Notes under the pieces: generated by a model
Told to the model about the DNA's origin: nothing
The model's database searches: none
The model's input: the letters and a program-made list of their open reading frames with translations, nothing else
From: Phenylobacterium sp.
GTDB taxonomy: Bacteria > Pseudomonadota > Alphaproteobacteria > Caulobacterales > Caulobacteraceae
NCBI RefSeq assembly: GCF_030680185.1
Contig: NZ_JAUXVZ010000053.1
Span: 62,001-126,000, forward strand
Direction of reading: 5' to 3'
DNA: 64,000 nt
Program-made: the position numbers and the translations under genes
Part shown: positions 33,367-44,910 of the stretch, piece after piece
Numbering within the stretch: the first letter of the stretch is position 1
Layout: every line of letters starts with the position of its first letter

Positions 33367-34242
33367 CTAGTGCCCGCCAGCCCCGCCAAACACCACGTAG
33401 ATGAAGGCGAACAGGAAGAGCCAGACCACGTCGACGAAGTGCCAGTACCAGGCGGCCGCCTCGAAGCCGAAATGCTTCTCCGGGGTGAAGCCGCCGCGCA
33501 TCAGCCGCATCAGGCAGATCAGCAGGAAGATGGTGCCAACCAGAACGTGGAAGCCATGGAAGCCCGTGGCCATGAAGAAGGACGAGCCATAGAGCCCCGA
33601 GTTCATCGCGTTCTCGGAGAAGAAATAGTCGTGCGAGAGGATGTGGTGATACTCGTAGAACTGCACCAGGCTGAAGATCACGCCCAGGATCACCGTCAGG
33701 ATCAGCGCATATTTGGCGCCCTTGCGGTCGCCCTGCTGCAGCGCGTGGTGCGCCCAGGTAACCGTGGTGCCCGAGAGCAGCAGGGTCAGGGTGTTGACCA
33801 GGGGCAGGTTCCAGGCCGGCACGGTCTGGATCCCGGCCGGCGGCCATGTGGCCCAGGCCTGGCGGACTTCCTCGATGCTGGAAAGGGTGCGGTGCTCATG
33901 GAAGAGCGCCATTTCGAAGAAGATCCAGAACCAGGCGACGAAGAACATCACTTCGGAGGCGATGAACAGGATCATGCCGTATCGAAGGCCGATGGAGACC
34001 ACCGGGGTATGATCGCCGGCGTTGGCTTCCTTGGTGACGTCGATCCACCAGGCGGTCGCCACCAGCATGATCAGGACAAAGCCCGCGGCGAACAGCCACC
34101 AGGTGCCCGCGGGCAGGCCAAAGAGGCCTTTCCACCAGGTCACCAGGCCCACGGCCATGATCGTGGCGCCCAGCGAGGCCAACAAGGGCCACGGGCTGGG
34201 ATTCACCAGGTGGTAGTCGTGCTTGACGCCTGCTTGGGCCAT
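33367..34242 (-). CDS. ctaE: Cytochrome c oxidase subunit III
   Basis: 291 residues, seven TM segments. The N-terminal H-D-Y-H-L-V-N-P-S-P-W-P and the terminal W-Y-W-H-F-V-D-V-V-W motif are diagnostic for aa3-type subunit III. It stabilises the D-channel proton uptake of the core. A 72-base gap separates it from ctaG. Confidence 0.96.
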   Translation of the reverse strand: MAQAGVKHDYHLVNPSPWPLLASLGATIMAVGLVTWWKGLFGLPAGTWWLFAAGFVLIMLVATAWWIDVTKEANAGDHTPVVSIGLRYGMILFIASEVMFFVAWFWIFFEMALFHEHRTLSSIEEVRQAWATWPPAGIQTVPAWNLPLVNTLTLLLSGTTVTWAHHALQQGDRKGAKYALILTVILGVIFSLVQFYEYHHILSHDYFFSENAMNSGLYGSSFFMATGFHGFHVLVGTIFLLICLMRLMRGGFTPEKHFGFEAAAWYWHFVDVVWLFLFAFIYVVFGGAGGH

Positions 34243-34314
34243 CTCGGTCCTAACCCCTCATAATCGCGTACCGTCGGCCCGGCTGCTCTCCGCCGACGGG
34301 TGGTCTGAATGGTG

Positions 34315-34947
34315 CTATAGCCCCGCCCCTTGCGATCCGCCAAGAGCCGAAGCGGCCAGGTCCGTAGGGGCGTGCGTACGCGCCTCCGCCTGGGCGTCCT
34401 CGCTGGACGGATAGAAGGTGTAGGACAGGGTGATTTCGGCCTTGTTCCGGGTCTCGAAGTCCTCGGCGTATTCGGGATCGACGAAGTAGACCATCGGGAA
34501 TTTGATGGTCTCGCCAGGGGCGATCGTCTGGTCCGAAAAGCAGAAGCATTCCAGCTTGCGGAAGTAGGCGCCGGCGGCCTCCGGCACGACGTTGTAGACC
34601 GCCCGGCCGGTGACCGGCGCATCGCCGTTGTTGGTGACGTCGAAGAAGGCCAGGCCCGTCTCGCCGATCTTCAGGGTCTGCGAGACCTGCTCGGACCGGA
34701 AGGTCCAGGGCAGGTTGCGGACATTGGTGTCGAACCGGATGTTCAGGGTCCGATCCAGTACGCGGGTGGGCGCCGCCTCAGCCCGGCTGACGGTCCCGTC
34801 AAAGCCCGTGATCTGACAGAAGGCGCGATAGAGCGGCACCGAGGCGTAGGCCAGGCCGACCATGCCGGCGAACACGCCGACGCAGATCAGGCCCAGCCGG
34901 GCGTTGCGGCGATTGCGGTCGGGGTTCGGTTCAGAGGGGGCGGTCAA
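34315..34947 (-). CDS. ctaG: Cytochrome c oxidase assembly protein CtaG/Cox11
   Basis: 210 residues: one N-terminal TM (about 17-37), then a periplasmic copper domain with the C-F-C-F motif, and Y-F-V-D-P-E near the end. It delivers copper to the CuB site of subunit I. Its start region overlaps the preceding small gene by 17 bases. Confidence 0.95.
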   Translation of the reverse strand: MTAPSEPNPDRNRRNARLGLICVGVFAGMVGLAYASVPLYRAFCQITGFDGTVSRAEAAPTRVLDRTLNIRFDTNVRNLPWTFRSEQVSQTLKIGETGLAFFDVTNNGDAPVTGRAVYNVVPEAAGAYFRKLECFCFSDQTIAPGETIKFPMVYFVDPEYAEDFETRNKAEITLSYTFYPSSEDAQAEARTHAPTDLAASALGGSQGAGL

Positions 34948-35116
34948 GGATATTGGCTCCCAATCGAACGACGGTGACGAGGAAGACGAGAATAGCGAAG
35001 CTCACCAGGCCCAGGGCGAGGGCGATGTTGCGTCCCCGTTTGGCCTTGTGGACGTCCTGGGCCGGGACCGGCGCCTGGTCCGGCGCTTCTGGCGGGCTCT
35101 GAGGTTCGCTCATCAT
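34931..35116 (-). CDS. Small membrane protein of the oxidase operon (CoxF-like)
   Basis: 61 residues: Pro/Gln-rich N-terminus, a basic K-A-K-R-G-R-N stretch, then one TM helix (about 30-50). Small single-TM proteins at this position, between ctaB and ctaG, are called CoxF or cytochrome oxidase assembly factor in alphaproteobacteria; function is unclear. Two consecutive Met codons at 35116 and 35113 are possible starts, the first overlapping the ctaB stop. Confidence 0.8.
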   Translation of the reverse strand: MMSEPQSPPEAPDQAPVPAQDVHKAKRGRNIALALGLVSFAILVFLVTVVRLGANILDRPL

Positions 35117-36099
35117 GCCGCTCCAGGAATCAGGTTCATGAAGGCCGGTGCGCCGATCAGCGCCTCGACCAGCAGGGTCGCGAACATGAGACTGAGATAG
35201 AGGATCGAAAAGGCGAACAGGTTGCGGGCGTCCTTCGCCCCGGCGCGGACGTCATAGAGGCGGCCGTCCACACGAGGGTCGGGGCTGTCGCCGGCTTTGC
35301 TGCGCAGCACCCGCCAGGCGAGGATCAGGAACACCGCGCCGCCCAGGCCGGCCACCGCCAGATAGGCGGACCCGCCCAGGCCGGTGAAGGCCGGAACCAG
35401 GCAGAGGGGGACGAACAGCAGGCTGTAGATGAAGATCTGCCGCCGGGTGGAGGCCGAGCCTGCGACCACGGGCATCATCGGCACGCCGGCCTTCTCGTAG
35501 TCTTCGCTGGTGTAGAGCGACAGGGCCCAGAAGTGCGGCGGGGTCCACATGAAGATGATGGCGCACAGCAGCCAGGCGTTGAGCGGGGTTTCGCCCGCCG
35601 CGGCCGCCCAGCCGATCACCGGCGGCAGGGCGCCGGCCAGGCCACCGATGACGATGTTCTGGGCGGTCGAGCGCTTGAGCCACATCGTATAGACGACGGC
35701 GTAGAAGAAAATGGTGAAGGCCAGCAGGCCCGCGGCGAGCCAGTTGACCGCCACGCCCATGAACATCACCGACAGCAGCGACAGCACCACGCCCATGGAG
35801 AGGGCTTCGGCGCCCTGCACGCGCCCCGCCGGCACGGGCCGACCGCGGGTGCGCCGCATGAGGGCGTCGATGTCGGCGTCGTACCACATGTTGAGGGCGG
35901 CCGAGGCGCCGGCCCCGATGGCGATGCAAAGGATCGCGACGGCGCCCAGCAGGGGGTGAATGGGCGCGCCGGCGCAGATCAGGCCCGTGGCGCCGGTGAA
36001 CACCACCAGGGACATCACCCGCGGCTTGAGCAGCTGCACATAGTCCTGCCAACGGGCGGGCTGGGCGGTCACGGGGATGGCGGGCGTCATGGTCGCCAA
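35113..36099 (-). CDS. ctaB: Heme o synthase (protoheme IX farnesyltransferase)
   Basis: 328 residues, UbiA superfamily, about nine TM segments. The first Asp-rich motif is N-M-W-Y-D-A-D-I-D and the second region reads [11 protein letters not shown]. It adds farnesyl to heme b, giving heme o for oxidase maturation. It lies 89 bases after ctaD with a hairpin between them. Confidence 0.96.
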   Translation of the reverse strand: MATMTPAIPVTAQPARWQDYVQLLKPRVMSLVVFTGATGLICAGAPIHPLLGAVAILCIAIGAGASAALNMWYDADIDALMRRTRGRPVPAGRVQGAEALSMGVVLSLLSVMFMGVAVNWLAAGLLAFTIFFYAVVYTMWLKRSTAQNIVIGGLAGALPPVIGWAAAAGETPLNAWLLCAIIFMWTPPHFWALSLYTSEDYEKAGVPMMPVVAGSASTRRQIFIYSLLFVPLCLVPAFTGLGGSAYLAVAGLGGAVFLILAWRVLRSKAGDSPDPRVDGRLYDVRAGAKDARNLFAFSILYLSLMFATLLVEALIGAPAFMNLIPGAA

Positions 36100-36129
36100 G
36101 ACATACTCCTAATCAGGCCCGCGACAACG

Positions 36130-36166
36130 AAGAAGGGCGCGGTTCGGCTGTGACCGATCCGCGCCC
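36130..36166 (-). terminator. GC-rich hairpin between ctaD and ctaB
   Basis: GGGCGCGG pairs with CCGCGCCC (8 bp), then an A/A mismatch and an inner 4-bp TCGG/CCGA around a 6-base loop (36135-36166). On the minus strand it is followed by TTCTT. It could be a partial terminator or a processing/stability stem that sets structural-gene over assembly-gene output. Confidence 0.55.
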
Positions 36167-36188
36167 CTGTCTCGTCCGGGCCGTCCGG

Positions 36189-37850
<1,662 letters not shown>

Positions 37851-37861
37851 CTACCCCTGGG

Positions 37862-38830
37862 TCAGTTCGCGGCCGCTGCGGCAGCAGGCGCAGCGGTCTC
37901 TTGCGGCGCAACGGCCGCCTCATCGGATTCACCTTCGACAGCCGCGGCGTCGACGCCGGCCTCGTCGATGGTGGGCGCAGTGGCCTCGGCCTCGGTGGTG
38001 GCGGCCAGGCCTGCGGGGTTGCCGCCCTTGCTGGCGACCCAGGCGTCGAACTCGGCCTGGCTCACGACCCGGATCTCGATGGGCATGAAGGCGTGGTCCA
38101 CGCCGCACAGCTCCGAGCACTGGCCGTAATAGACGCCTTCCTTCTCGGCGGTGAACCAGGTCTCGTTCACGCGGCCGGGGATGGCGTCGGTCTTCAGACC
38201 AAAGGCCGGGAGGGCGAAGGAGTGGATGACGTCGGCGGCGGTGACCAGCACCCGCACCGTCTTGCCCACCGGAACCACCATCGGCTGATTGGCGGCCAGC
38301 AGATAGGGCACGCCAGCGGCTTCGGCCTCATCCCGGGGCAGCATGTTGGAGATGAATTCGCCGACCTCGTGGTCGGGATACTCGTAGCCCCAGTACCACT
38401 GGTAGCCGACGGCCTTCACCGTCAGGTCCGGGCGAGGCATGTCGTTATAATTGAAGAGCAGCCGGAACGAGAAAATGGCGATGAAGACCAGGATCAGCAC
38501 CGGCACCAGGGTCCAGATGACCTCGATGGTGGTGTTGTGGCTGAACTTGGCCGGCACCGGATTGGAGCGGGCGTTGTAACGCACGATCACCCAGACCAGC
38601 AGGCCTGCCACGAACAGGGTGATGATCGTGATGATCGGCATCAGAATGACGTCATGGAAGAAGATCGCGTCATGCTTCAGCGGCGCGGCGGCCGGCTGTA
38701 GCGCAATCCCCTTAGGCGTAGGCTGACCCATCAGGTCCTGGGCCAGCGCCTGGACACCCCAGAACGCCGTCATGGCGACCGCGACGGCGCCTGCCGCCCA
38801 CGTCCGCATCCCCTGCAAGCTCGACTTCAT
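37862..38830 (-). CDS. ctaC: Cytochrome c oxidase subunit II
   Basis: 322 residues with a signal peptide, two TM segments and the periplasmic cupredoxin domain. The CuA site is C-S-E-L-C-G-V-D-H with a later Met. The C-terminus has an acidic, Ala-rich extension of about 45 residues after the cupredoxin fold, longer than the canonical end. First gene of the oxidase operon, divergent from tldD. Confidence 0.96.
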   Translation of the reverse strand: MKSSLQGMRTWAAGAVAVAMTAFWGVQALAQDLMGQPTPKGIALQPAAAPLKHDAIFFHDVILMPIITIITLFVAGLLVWVIVRYNARSNPVPAKFSHNTTIEVIWTLVPVLILVFIAIFSFRLLFNYNDMPRPDLTVKAVGYQWYWGYEYPDHEVGEFISNMLPRDEAEAAGVPYLLAANQPMVVPVGKTVRVLVTAADVIHSFALPAFGLKTDAIPGRVNETWFTAEKEGVYYGQCSELCGVDHAFMPIEIRVVSQAEFDAWVASKGGNPAGLAATTEAEATAPTIDEAGVDAAAVEGESDEAAVAPQETAAPAAAAAAN

Positions 38831-39131
38831 GTCCCCTCGGTCTCTTTGGCCGGGCCGACCTCCCGCCGAATGCGTGGTCGCCGCCCCCCGACTGAAACGA
38901 GGCTTCTGCGGCGAAAGACGTTCGCCACTAGGCCCTCAGCGGGCGTGCATACGCGCTCTCCCCAGGCTTGCCAAGGCGCAACGCGGTCCTCGGTGCTCGT
39001 CCAGGGCGAACGTGAGCGAGGCCATATGACGCATCCCGCCCCGCCCAAGTTTGCATCGCGCGGGCGCCTGACCGTGACGCGGAGCCTTGGAGTCCCTATG
39101 TCTTGGGATCTGCTCGTTTTCGAGGTCGCCC
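38831..39131. other. Divergent intergenic region between ctaC and tldD
   Basis: 301 bases holding the promoters of two divergent transcripts. GAGG lies about 8 bases before the tldD ATG (39132). A 74-codon minus-strand frame (38936-39160) crosses the tldD start and looks like a shadow. No strong repeat, riboswitch or clear sigma70 box could be singled out. Confidence 0.6.
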
Positions 39132-40562
39132 ATGAACGCCCACACCCCCGCGCCATCCATCCTGGACTCCTGCGGCGTCGCCCCCGAGCGCGCCCGCGAA
39201 ATCCTGGGCGAGGCTCTGGCCGGCGCCGATGACGGCGAGATCTTCGCCGAGCGGTCGGAGAGCGAATCGTTCCTTTTCGACGATGGGCGGCTGAAATCGG
39301 CGGCCTACGATTCGACCGAAGGCTTCGGCCTGCGCGTCGTGGCCGGCGAGACCGCGGGCTACGCCCACTCCTCCGAAATTTCCGAGGCGGCCCTGCGTCG
39401 GGCCGGTCAATCGGCGGCACTCGCCAAGCGGGGTTATCAGGGCGTGGCCGCCGAAGGCCCGCGCTCGACCAATAGCCGCCTCTATGGGGAAGACGATCCC
39501 CTGGCCTCGCCCGATTTCGCCGCCAAGGTCGCTCTTCTTCAGGAGATCGACGCCTGGGCCCGGGCCCGTGACCCGCGCGTGGTGCAGGTCATGGCCAGCC
39601 TCAGCGGCGAGCGGCGGATCGTCGAGATCCTGCGGGCTGACGGCCGGCTGATCCGCGACGTCCGCCCCCTGTCGCGCATCAATATCCAGGTCACCGTCGA
39701 GAAGGACGGCCGACGCGAGGTGGGCTTTTCCGGCGCCGGCGGCCGCGCCGGCTTCGAAGGCTGGATCAGCCCCGAAGCCTGGCATGAGCAGGGCGAGGAG
39801 GCGTTGCGCCAGGCCCTGGTCAATCTGGAGGCTGTCGCCTGCCCGGCCGGTGAAATGGACGTGGTGCTGGGCCCCGGCTGGAACGGCGTGCTGCTGCACG
39901 AGGCCGTCGGCCACGGGCTGGAGGGCGACTTCAACCGCAAGGGCACCTCGGCCTTCTCGGGCAAGATCGGCCAGCGGGTGGCCGCCCCCGGCGTCACTGT
40001 GTTCGACGACGGCGCCCTGGCCGGCCGGCGGGGCTCGCTGACGGTGGACGACGAAGGCACGCCGACCGAGCGCACCGTGCTGATCGAGGACGGCATCCTC
40101 GTGGGCTACATGCACGACCGCATGAGCGCCCGGCTGATGGGCCACGCCGCCACCGGCAATGGCCGCCGCCAGTCCTACGCCCACCTGCCCATGCCGCGGA
40201 TGACCAACACCGCCATGGAGGGCGGCTCGATCCCCCGCGAGGAGATGATCGCCTCGACGAAGCGCGGTCTCTATTGCGCCAACTTCGGCGGCGGCCAGGT
40301 GGACATCACCAATGGCAAGTTCGTCTTCCAGTGCACCGAGGCCTATCTGATCGAGGACGGCAGGATCACCTCGCCGGTCAAGGGCGCGACCCTGATCGGG
40401 GACGGCCCCTCGGCGCTCACCCGGGTGACCATGATCGGCGACGACTTCGGCTTCGATCCCGGCGTCGGCGTCTGTGGCAAGTCGGGCCAGAGCGTGCCGG
40501 TGGGCGTCGGTCAGCCCTCCCTGAAGATCACCGGCCTGACCGTGGGCGGCACCAGCCTCTAA
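39132..40562 (+). CDS. tldD: Metalloprotease TldD
   Basis: 476 residues from ATG 39132, where family-like sequence begins; an upstream in-frame Met is within a poorly conserved stretch. The zinc motif H-E-A-V-G-H-G-L-E-G-D (HEXXXH) is intact, so this is the catalytic TldD rather than the metal-less partner TldE. TldD/E acts on unfolded peptides, including leader removal of peptide natural products and CcdA turnover. Confidence 0.95.
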   Translation: MNAHTPAPSILDSCGVAPERAREILGEALAGADDGEIFAERSESESFLFDDGRLKSAAYDSTEGFGLRVVAGETAGYAHSSEISEAALRRAGQSAALAKRGYQGVAAEGPRSTNSRLYGEDDPLASPDFAAKVALLQEIDAWARARDPRVVQVMASLSGERRIVEILRADGRLIRDVRPLSRINIQVTVEKDGRREVGFSGAGGRAGFEGWISPEAWHEQGEEALRQALVNLEAVACPAGEMDVVLGPGWNGVLLHEAVGHGLEGDFNRKGTSAFSGKIGQRVAAPGVTVFDDGALAGRRGSLTVDDEGTPTERTVLIEDGILVGYMHDRMSARLMGHAATGNGRRQSYAHLPMPRMTNTAMEGGSIPREEMIASTKRGLYCANFGGGQVDITNGKFVFQCTEAYLIEDGRITSPVKGATLIGDGPSALTRVTMIGDDFGFDPGVGVCGKSGQSVPVGVGQPSLKITGLTVGGTSL

Positions 40563-40654
40563 GGTCCCAGAACGGCGATTGGCGAACCTGTCAGGGATTT
40601 AACTGGTCCTGACTGTCACGGCTGAGTCATCTGGCCTCCGGAGGAGAGACCCAG

Positions 40655-42712
40655 ATGATCACCCGCGCCCTCGCCGCGTTCGCCGCGGCCTGTCCGCTGG
40701 CCTTGCCGGGCCAGGCCCTGGCCCAGACGCCAGAGCCCCTGGCCGAGGCCGCCCTTGCCGCCGCGGAGGGCCCCGGCGCGATCAGCTATCCTCCAGCCTT
40801 CTTCGCCGCCGCCAGACCGACCACGGCGCTGGAGATGATCGAGCGGCTGCCGGGCTTCGTTCTCGACGGCGGCGACAATGTGCGCGGCTTCGAAGGCGCA
40901 GCGGGCAATGTGCTGATCGACGGCCGGCGGCCGGCGTCAAAGTCCGACGATCTCGAAGAGATTCTCCGCCGCATTCCCGCCTCGCAGGTCGCCCGTATCG
41001 ACCTGATCCGCGGCGGAGCGCCAGGCATCGACATGCAGGGCAAGTCGGTGCTGGCCAACCTGATCCGCACAGAGACCAGCGCCGTCCAGGGCCTGGTCGC
41101 CCTGGCCGGGCGCCATGTCTATGACGGGCGCAATCTCCTTGGCCTGCGGATCGAAGGATCGGGCCGCATGGGCCAGACCGCCTGGGAGGCGGGCTTTGTC
41201 GGCGGCCAGGGTCCCGACGATGGCGCCGGCGACGGTCCCCGGATCCGCACCGACGGGACCGGCCTGCCCCTGATCGCCAGCTTCGTCGACAGCGAGGGCA
41301 CGGGCACGAACGGCGCGCTGACCGGCGCGGTGGAACGGCCCCTGGGCGGCGGCCAGTTTCGAGCCAATGGCCGGCTGTTTGTCGATCACTTCACCTATGA
41401 CGAGCTCAATCTCGGGCCGGTCACGCGGGAAGTCAGCCGCGAGGTTTTCGACCTGACCGAGACCGAGCTGGGGGCGAGCTTCACACGGCCCCTGGGACCG
41501 CGCACCAGTCTTGAGGTGATCGGCCTGCGCCAGACCGCCGATGAGACCATCGAGTCGCAGTTCGACGATCCCACCTATCGCGGCCGCTTCGACCTGGAGA
41601 GCCAGACCACCGAGACCATCGGCCGCGGCGTCCTGCGCTGGCGCCAGACCGAAGCCCTGTCCTGGGAGATCGGCGCCGAAGGGGCGATCAACACCCTGGA
41701 AAGCGCCACGGCCTTCGCCGAAAACGGCGTCCCCGTGGCCTTGCCGGCAGCCAATGTGGAGGTGGAGGAGCGCCGCGGCGAGGCCTTCGCCAAGCTGGCC
41801 TGGCGGGCCAGCCCGCGGTTGACCCTGGATGGCGGGCTGCGGTTCGAGGCCTCGGACATCTCGTCCGAAGGCGACGTCGAGCTGGAAAAATCCCTGCAGT
41901 TCGCCAAGCCGCAGCTCAGCCTGACCTGGGCGCAGGACGAACACACCCAACTGCGGTTCCGGGTCGAGCGGACGGTGGGCCAGCTGGACTTCGACGACTT
42001 CGTCGCCTCGTCCTCGCTCAATACCGGGGTGCTCCTGGCCGGCAATCCCGATCTCGATCCCGCCCAGGAATGGATCGTCGAGGCTGCGGTGGAGCGGCGA
42101 TTCTGGACCGGGGGCGCTCTGGTGGTCACCCTGCGCCGCGCCGAGATCATCGACGTGGCCGACCGGGCGCCGGTGCGCCTGGACGGCGGCAAGATCTATG
42201 ACGCCCCGGCCAATATCGGCTCAGGCGTGCGCGAGGAGCTGGCCCTGACCCTGACCCTGCCCTTCGACCGGCTCGGTCTGAAGGGCGCCCAGCTGCGGGG
42301 CGAAGGAACCTGGCGCAACTCCGAGGTCGAGGATCCCACCACCGGGGAGTCCCGGGAAATCTCGGGTCTGCGGCCGGTGGAGTGGGAGGCCCACTTCACC
42401 CAGGACCTGCCGTCCATGTCCTCCACCTGGGGGATCGATGTGTTCGGCGGCTGGCGCGAGACCTACTACCGCTATGACGAGGTTTCGACGACCAAGCTGC
42501 GTCCGTTCGTCGTGCCCTATGTGGAGTGGAAGCCGCGGGCCGACATCGTCCTGCGGTTCGAAATTCCCAATGTCACCGAGCGGGGCCTGCGCCGTACGCG
42601 CACGGTCTATGCCGGCCCCCGCGACAGCGCCGACATCGCCTATGTGGACGACCGGCATATTGATTTCGGCCGCATGTACCGGGTCCGCATCAGCAAGACG
42701 CTGGGCGGCTGA
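40655..42712 (+). CDS. TonB-dependent receptor-like outer-membrane protein
   Basis: 685 residues: signal peptide ending near A-L-A-Q-T, a plug-like domain (about 45-135, with L-I-D-G-R-R-P and R-I-D-L-I-R-G-G-A-P-G-I-D), then a beta-barrel. The last strand ends Y-R-V-R-I-S-K-T-L-G-G with no terminal aromatic residue. No clear TonB box was found after the signal. Substrate unknown; the position alone does not reveal it. A GGAGGAG ribosome site precedes the ATG. Confidence 0.85.
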   Translation: MITRALAAFAAACPLALPGQALAQTPEPLAEAALAAAEGPGAISYPPAFFAAARPTTALEMIERLPGFVLDGGDNVRGFEGAAGNVLIDGRRPASKSDDLEEILRRIPASQVARIDLIRGGAPGIDMQGKSVLANLIRTETSAVQGLVALAGRHVYDGRNLLGLRIEGSGRMGQTAWEAGFVGGQGPDDGAGDGPRIRTDGTGLPLIASFVDSEGTGTNGALTGAVERPLGGGQFRANGRLFVDHFTYDELNLGPVTREVSREVFDLTETELGASFTRPLGPRTSLEVIGLRQTADETIESQFDDPTYRGRFDLESQTTETIGRGVLRWRQTEALSWEIGAEGAINTLESATAFAENGVPVALPAANVEVEERRGEAFAKLAWRASPRLTLDGGLRFEASDISSEGDVELEKSLQFAKPQLSLTWAQDEHTQLRFRVERTVGQLDFDDFVASSSLNTGVLLAGNPDLDPAQEWIVEAAVERRFWTGGALVVTLRRAEIIDVADRAPVRLDGGKIYDAPANIGSGVREELALTLTLPFDRLGLKGAQLRGEGTWRNSEVEDPTTGESREISGLRPVEWEAHFTQDLPSMSSTWGIDVFGGWRETYYRYDEVSTTKLRPFVVPYVEWKPRADIVLRFEIPNVTERGLRRTRTVYAGPRDSADIAYVDDRHIDFGRMYRVRISKTLGG

Positions 42713-42719
42713 GGGCGCG

Positions 42720-42743
42720 GCGGCGGCCTGAGCGGGCCGCCGC
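42720..42743. terminator. Bidirectional terminator hairpin
   Basis: Perfect 9-bp stem GCGGCGGCC/GGCCGCCGC with a 6-base loop, placed 7 bases after the receptor stop and 9 bases before the convergent POT transporter stop. The U tract is short (TT), so termination may be Rho-assisted. Confidence 0.65.
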
Positions 42744-42752
42744 TTCACCACA

Positions 42753-44702
42753 TTAGGCGTTGCGGTCGTCGCGCAGGGTCTGCGGGTTCACCGCCTGCCG
42801 TTCGCCGTCCAGGGTCGGCGCGATCGGCTCGGGCGAGAGACCGCCGCCGGCGCTGACCCCATGCGCCCAACCCTTGATGAAGAAGCTGAGCACGATGAAC
42901 ACGACGCCCGCGCCCAGGCCCCAGTAGCCGAGCATTCGGAACACCTCGACCGAGCTTTGCAGCGCTGCGGCCGGATCCAGCACCTGGCCGCCGACCGTTT
43001 CGGTGCCGGCCAGGCCGGCGATCCAGCCGCCCACATACTGGGCGATGGCGCTCGACAGGAACCAGACCGCCATCATGAACGACACCACCGACGCCAGCGA
43101 GAGCTTGGTGATCTCCGATAGGCCCACGGGAGACAGGAAGAGCTCGCCGGTGGTGTGCAGCAGATAGAGCAGGCCCAGCACCATCAGGGGCACGCGGAAG
43201 CTGGCGTCGGCGAGACCTGCGCTCCACACCACCACCATGAAGCCAAGGCCGGCCTGCAGCAGGCCAAGACCGAACTTCATGGTCGGATCGGGATCCATGC
43301 CGCGCCGGCCGAGGAAGGCCCAGAGGGCGGCGAAGATCGGCGCGAAGATCAGGATGAAGCCGGCGTTGAACGACTGCACCTGGGCTGCGGCGATGCCGGA
43401 GTTGATCCAGCCCCACCAGCTGCCAGTGTCGACGCCAGCAGCCGCCAGTTGTTCGGGGGTGCCCATCGGCATGCCCAGGAAGGTCGTCGCCTGGTTGGTG
43501 ATGGCGAGATCCACATTGCGCGCCGCAAACAGGTTCAGCGAGGTGCCGGCCTGTTCGAACAGGGTCCAGAACACCACGGCGCCGAAGATCAGCACGGTGG
43601 CCAGCATCATCCGCTGGCGTTCGATCTTGGTCTGGCAGACCCGCAGGATCACATAGGCGATGATGACCAGCGAGGCGATGATCGCCAGGCTGAGCACCCA
43701 TCCCACCACCGCGTTGCGCTGCACCAGCCACCAGACGACGCCGATGCAAGGGATGGTGGCCAGGTAGATCAGCCATTCGCGGTTCAGGGGCCCAAGGATC
43801 GGGGCCTTGAGCTTCTCGGGCTCCGGCGGCTCCCCATGGCCCTCCAGCAGCGGCTTGCCGAGGACGAAGACGACCCAGCCCAGGGCCATGCCGATGCCCG
43901 CCAGACCGAAGCCATAGCCCCAGCCGAAATGCTGGCCGAGCAGACCGCAGAGCACCGAGGCCCAGAAGGCGCCGAGATTGATCCCGTAGTAATAGAGGGT
44001 GAAGCCGGAATCCCGCCGGGGGTCCCCCTGCGGATAGAGCTGCCCGACGATGGTCGAGATGTTCGGCTTGAGGAAGCCCACCCCCAGGATGATCAGCGAG
44101 ACGGCGAGATAGAAGATGTTGACCCCCACGGGGTCGGCCGTCTGAGCCATCTGGTAGCTGCCCGCCGGCAGGACCTGCGGCAGGGGCGCGGTGGCGGGCA
44201 GGTCGATGATCTGTAGCCCGCCGCCTGGGGCGGGGCCGAAGGCGTAGGGCTCGCCCTCCACCACCAGCCGGACCTGGCGGCCATCCATCCGGCCCTCTGC
44301 GGCGACCTCATAGGTCTGGCCGGCATAGGTCAGAACCTCGCGGGTGGGTTCGCCCTCGACCGCCATGGCCAGGTGGCCGGCCACCAGCAGCAGGGCGCCG
44401 AAGGCCACGGCCTTGCGGGTGCCCAGATAGCGGTCGGCCAGGATGCCCCCGATCAGGGGCAGCAGATAGACCAGCGAGGTGTAGGAGCCGTATTGGGCGT
44501 TGGCGACGTCGTCGTCGAACAGCAGGTGCTGGGTCAGGTAGAAGATCAGGATCGCCCGCATGCCGTAGTAGGAGAACCGCTCCCACATCTCGGCGAAGAA
44601 CAGGACGATGAGACCCCGCGGATGGTTGCGCATCAGCTGGAGCAGCACCGGCAGTCCGGTGAGCAGCGTGATGAGCACGCCGAGCACGATGACGATGTTC
44701 AT
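42753..44702 (-). CDS. Proton-coupled oligopeptide transporter (POT/PTR family)
   Basis: 649 residues, longer than the usual 450-500. The E-x-x-E-R motif in F-F-A-E-M-W-E-R-F-S-Y-Y-G is present near the start. An extra segment of about 75 residues (about 115-190), rich in short beta strands and Gly/Pro, interrupts the first half and is probably periplasmic. The family imports di- and tripeptides with protons. A free 208-base region separates it from the divergent DUF427 gene. Confidence 0.9.
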   Translation of the reverse strand: MNIVIVLGVLITLLTGLPVLLQLMRNHPRGLIVLFFAEMWERFSYYGMRAILIFYLTQHLLFDDDVANAQYGSYTSLVYLLPLIGGILADRYLGTRKAVAFGALLLVAGHLAMAVEGEPTREVLTYAGQTYEVAAEGRMDGRQVRLVVEGEPYAFGPAPGGGLQIIDLPATAPLPQVLPAGSYQMAQTADPVGVNIFYLAVSLIILGVGFLKPNISTIVGQLYPQGDPRRDSGFTLYYYGINLGAFWASVLCGLLGQHFGWGYGFGLAGIGMALGWVVFVLGKPLLEGHGEPPEPEKLKAPILGPLNREWLIYLATIPCIGVVWWLVQRNAVVGWVLSLAIIASLVIIAYVILRVCQTKIERQRMMLATVLIFGAVVFWTLFEQAGTSLNLFAARNVDLAITNQATTFLGMPMGTPEQLAAAGVDTGSWWGWINSGIAAAQVQSFNAGFILIFAPIFAALWAFLGRRGMDPDPTMKFGLGLLQAGLGFMVVVWSAGLADASFRVPLMVLGLLYLLHTTGELFLSPVGLSEITKLSLASVVSFMMAVWFLSSAIAQYVGGWIAGLAGTETVGGQVLDPAAALQSSVEVFRMLGYWGLGAGVVFIVLSFFIKGWAHGVSAGGGLSPEPIAPTLDGERQAVNPQTLRDDRNA

Positions 44703-44910
44703 GAATCGACTTCCGCCTGATCTGCGTTGAGCCGGCCCCGCAGGCCTGCGCCGAGGTTCATTCGACCCGGGTGGCCCCGGAAAGCGGGGAGAAGATCACG
44801 CAGACTGCGCCAAGACAAGCAAGGCTCGTCCAACGTCACCGCCGATCGGCGCGATGGGGAGCCAACCAGCCGCATCAGGCGTTCCCCCTGAGTTCGAAGG
44901 AGAAGACCCC

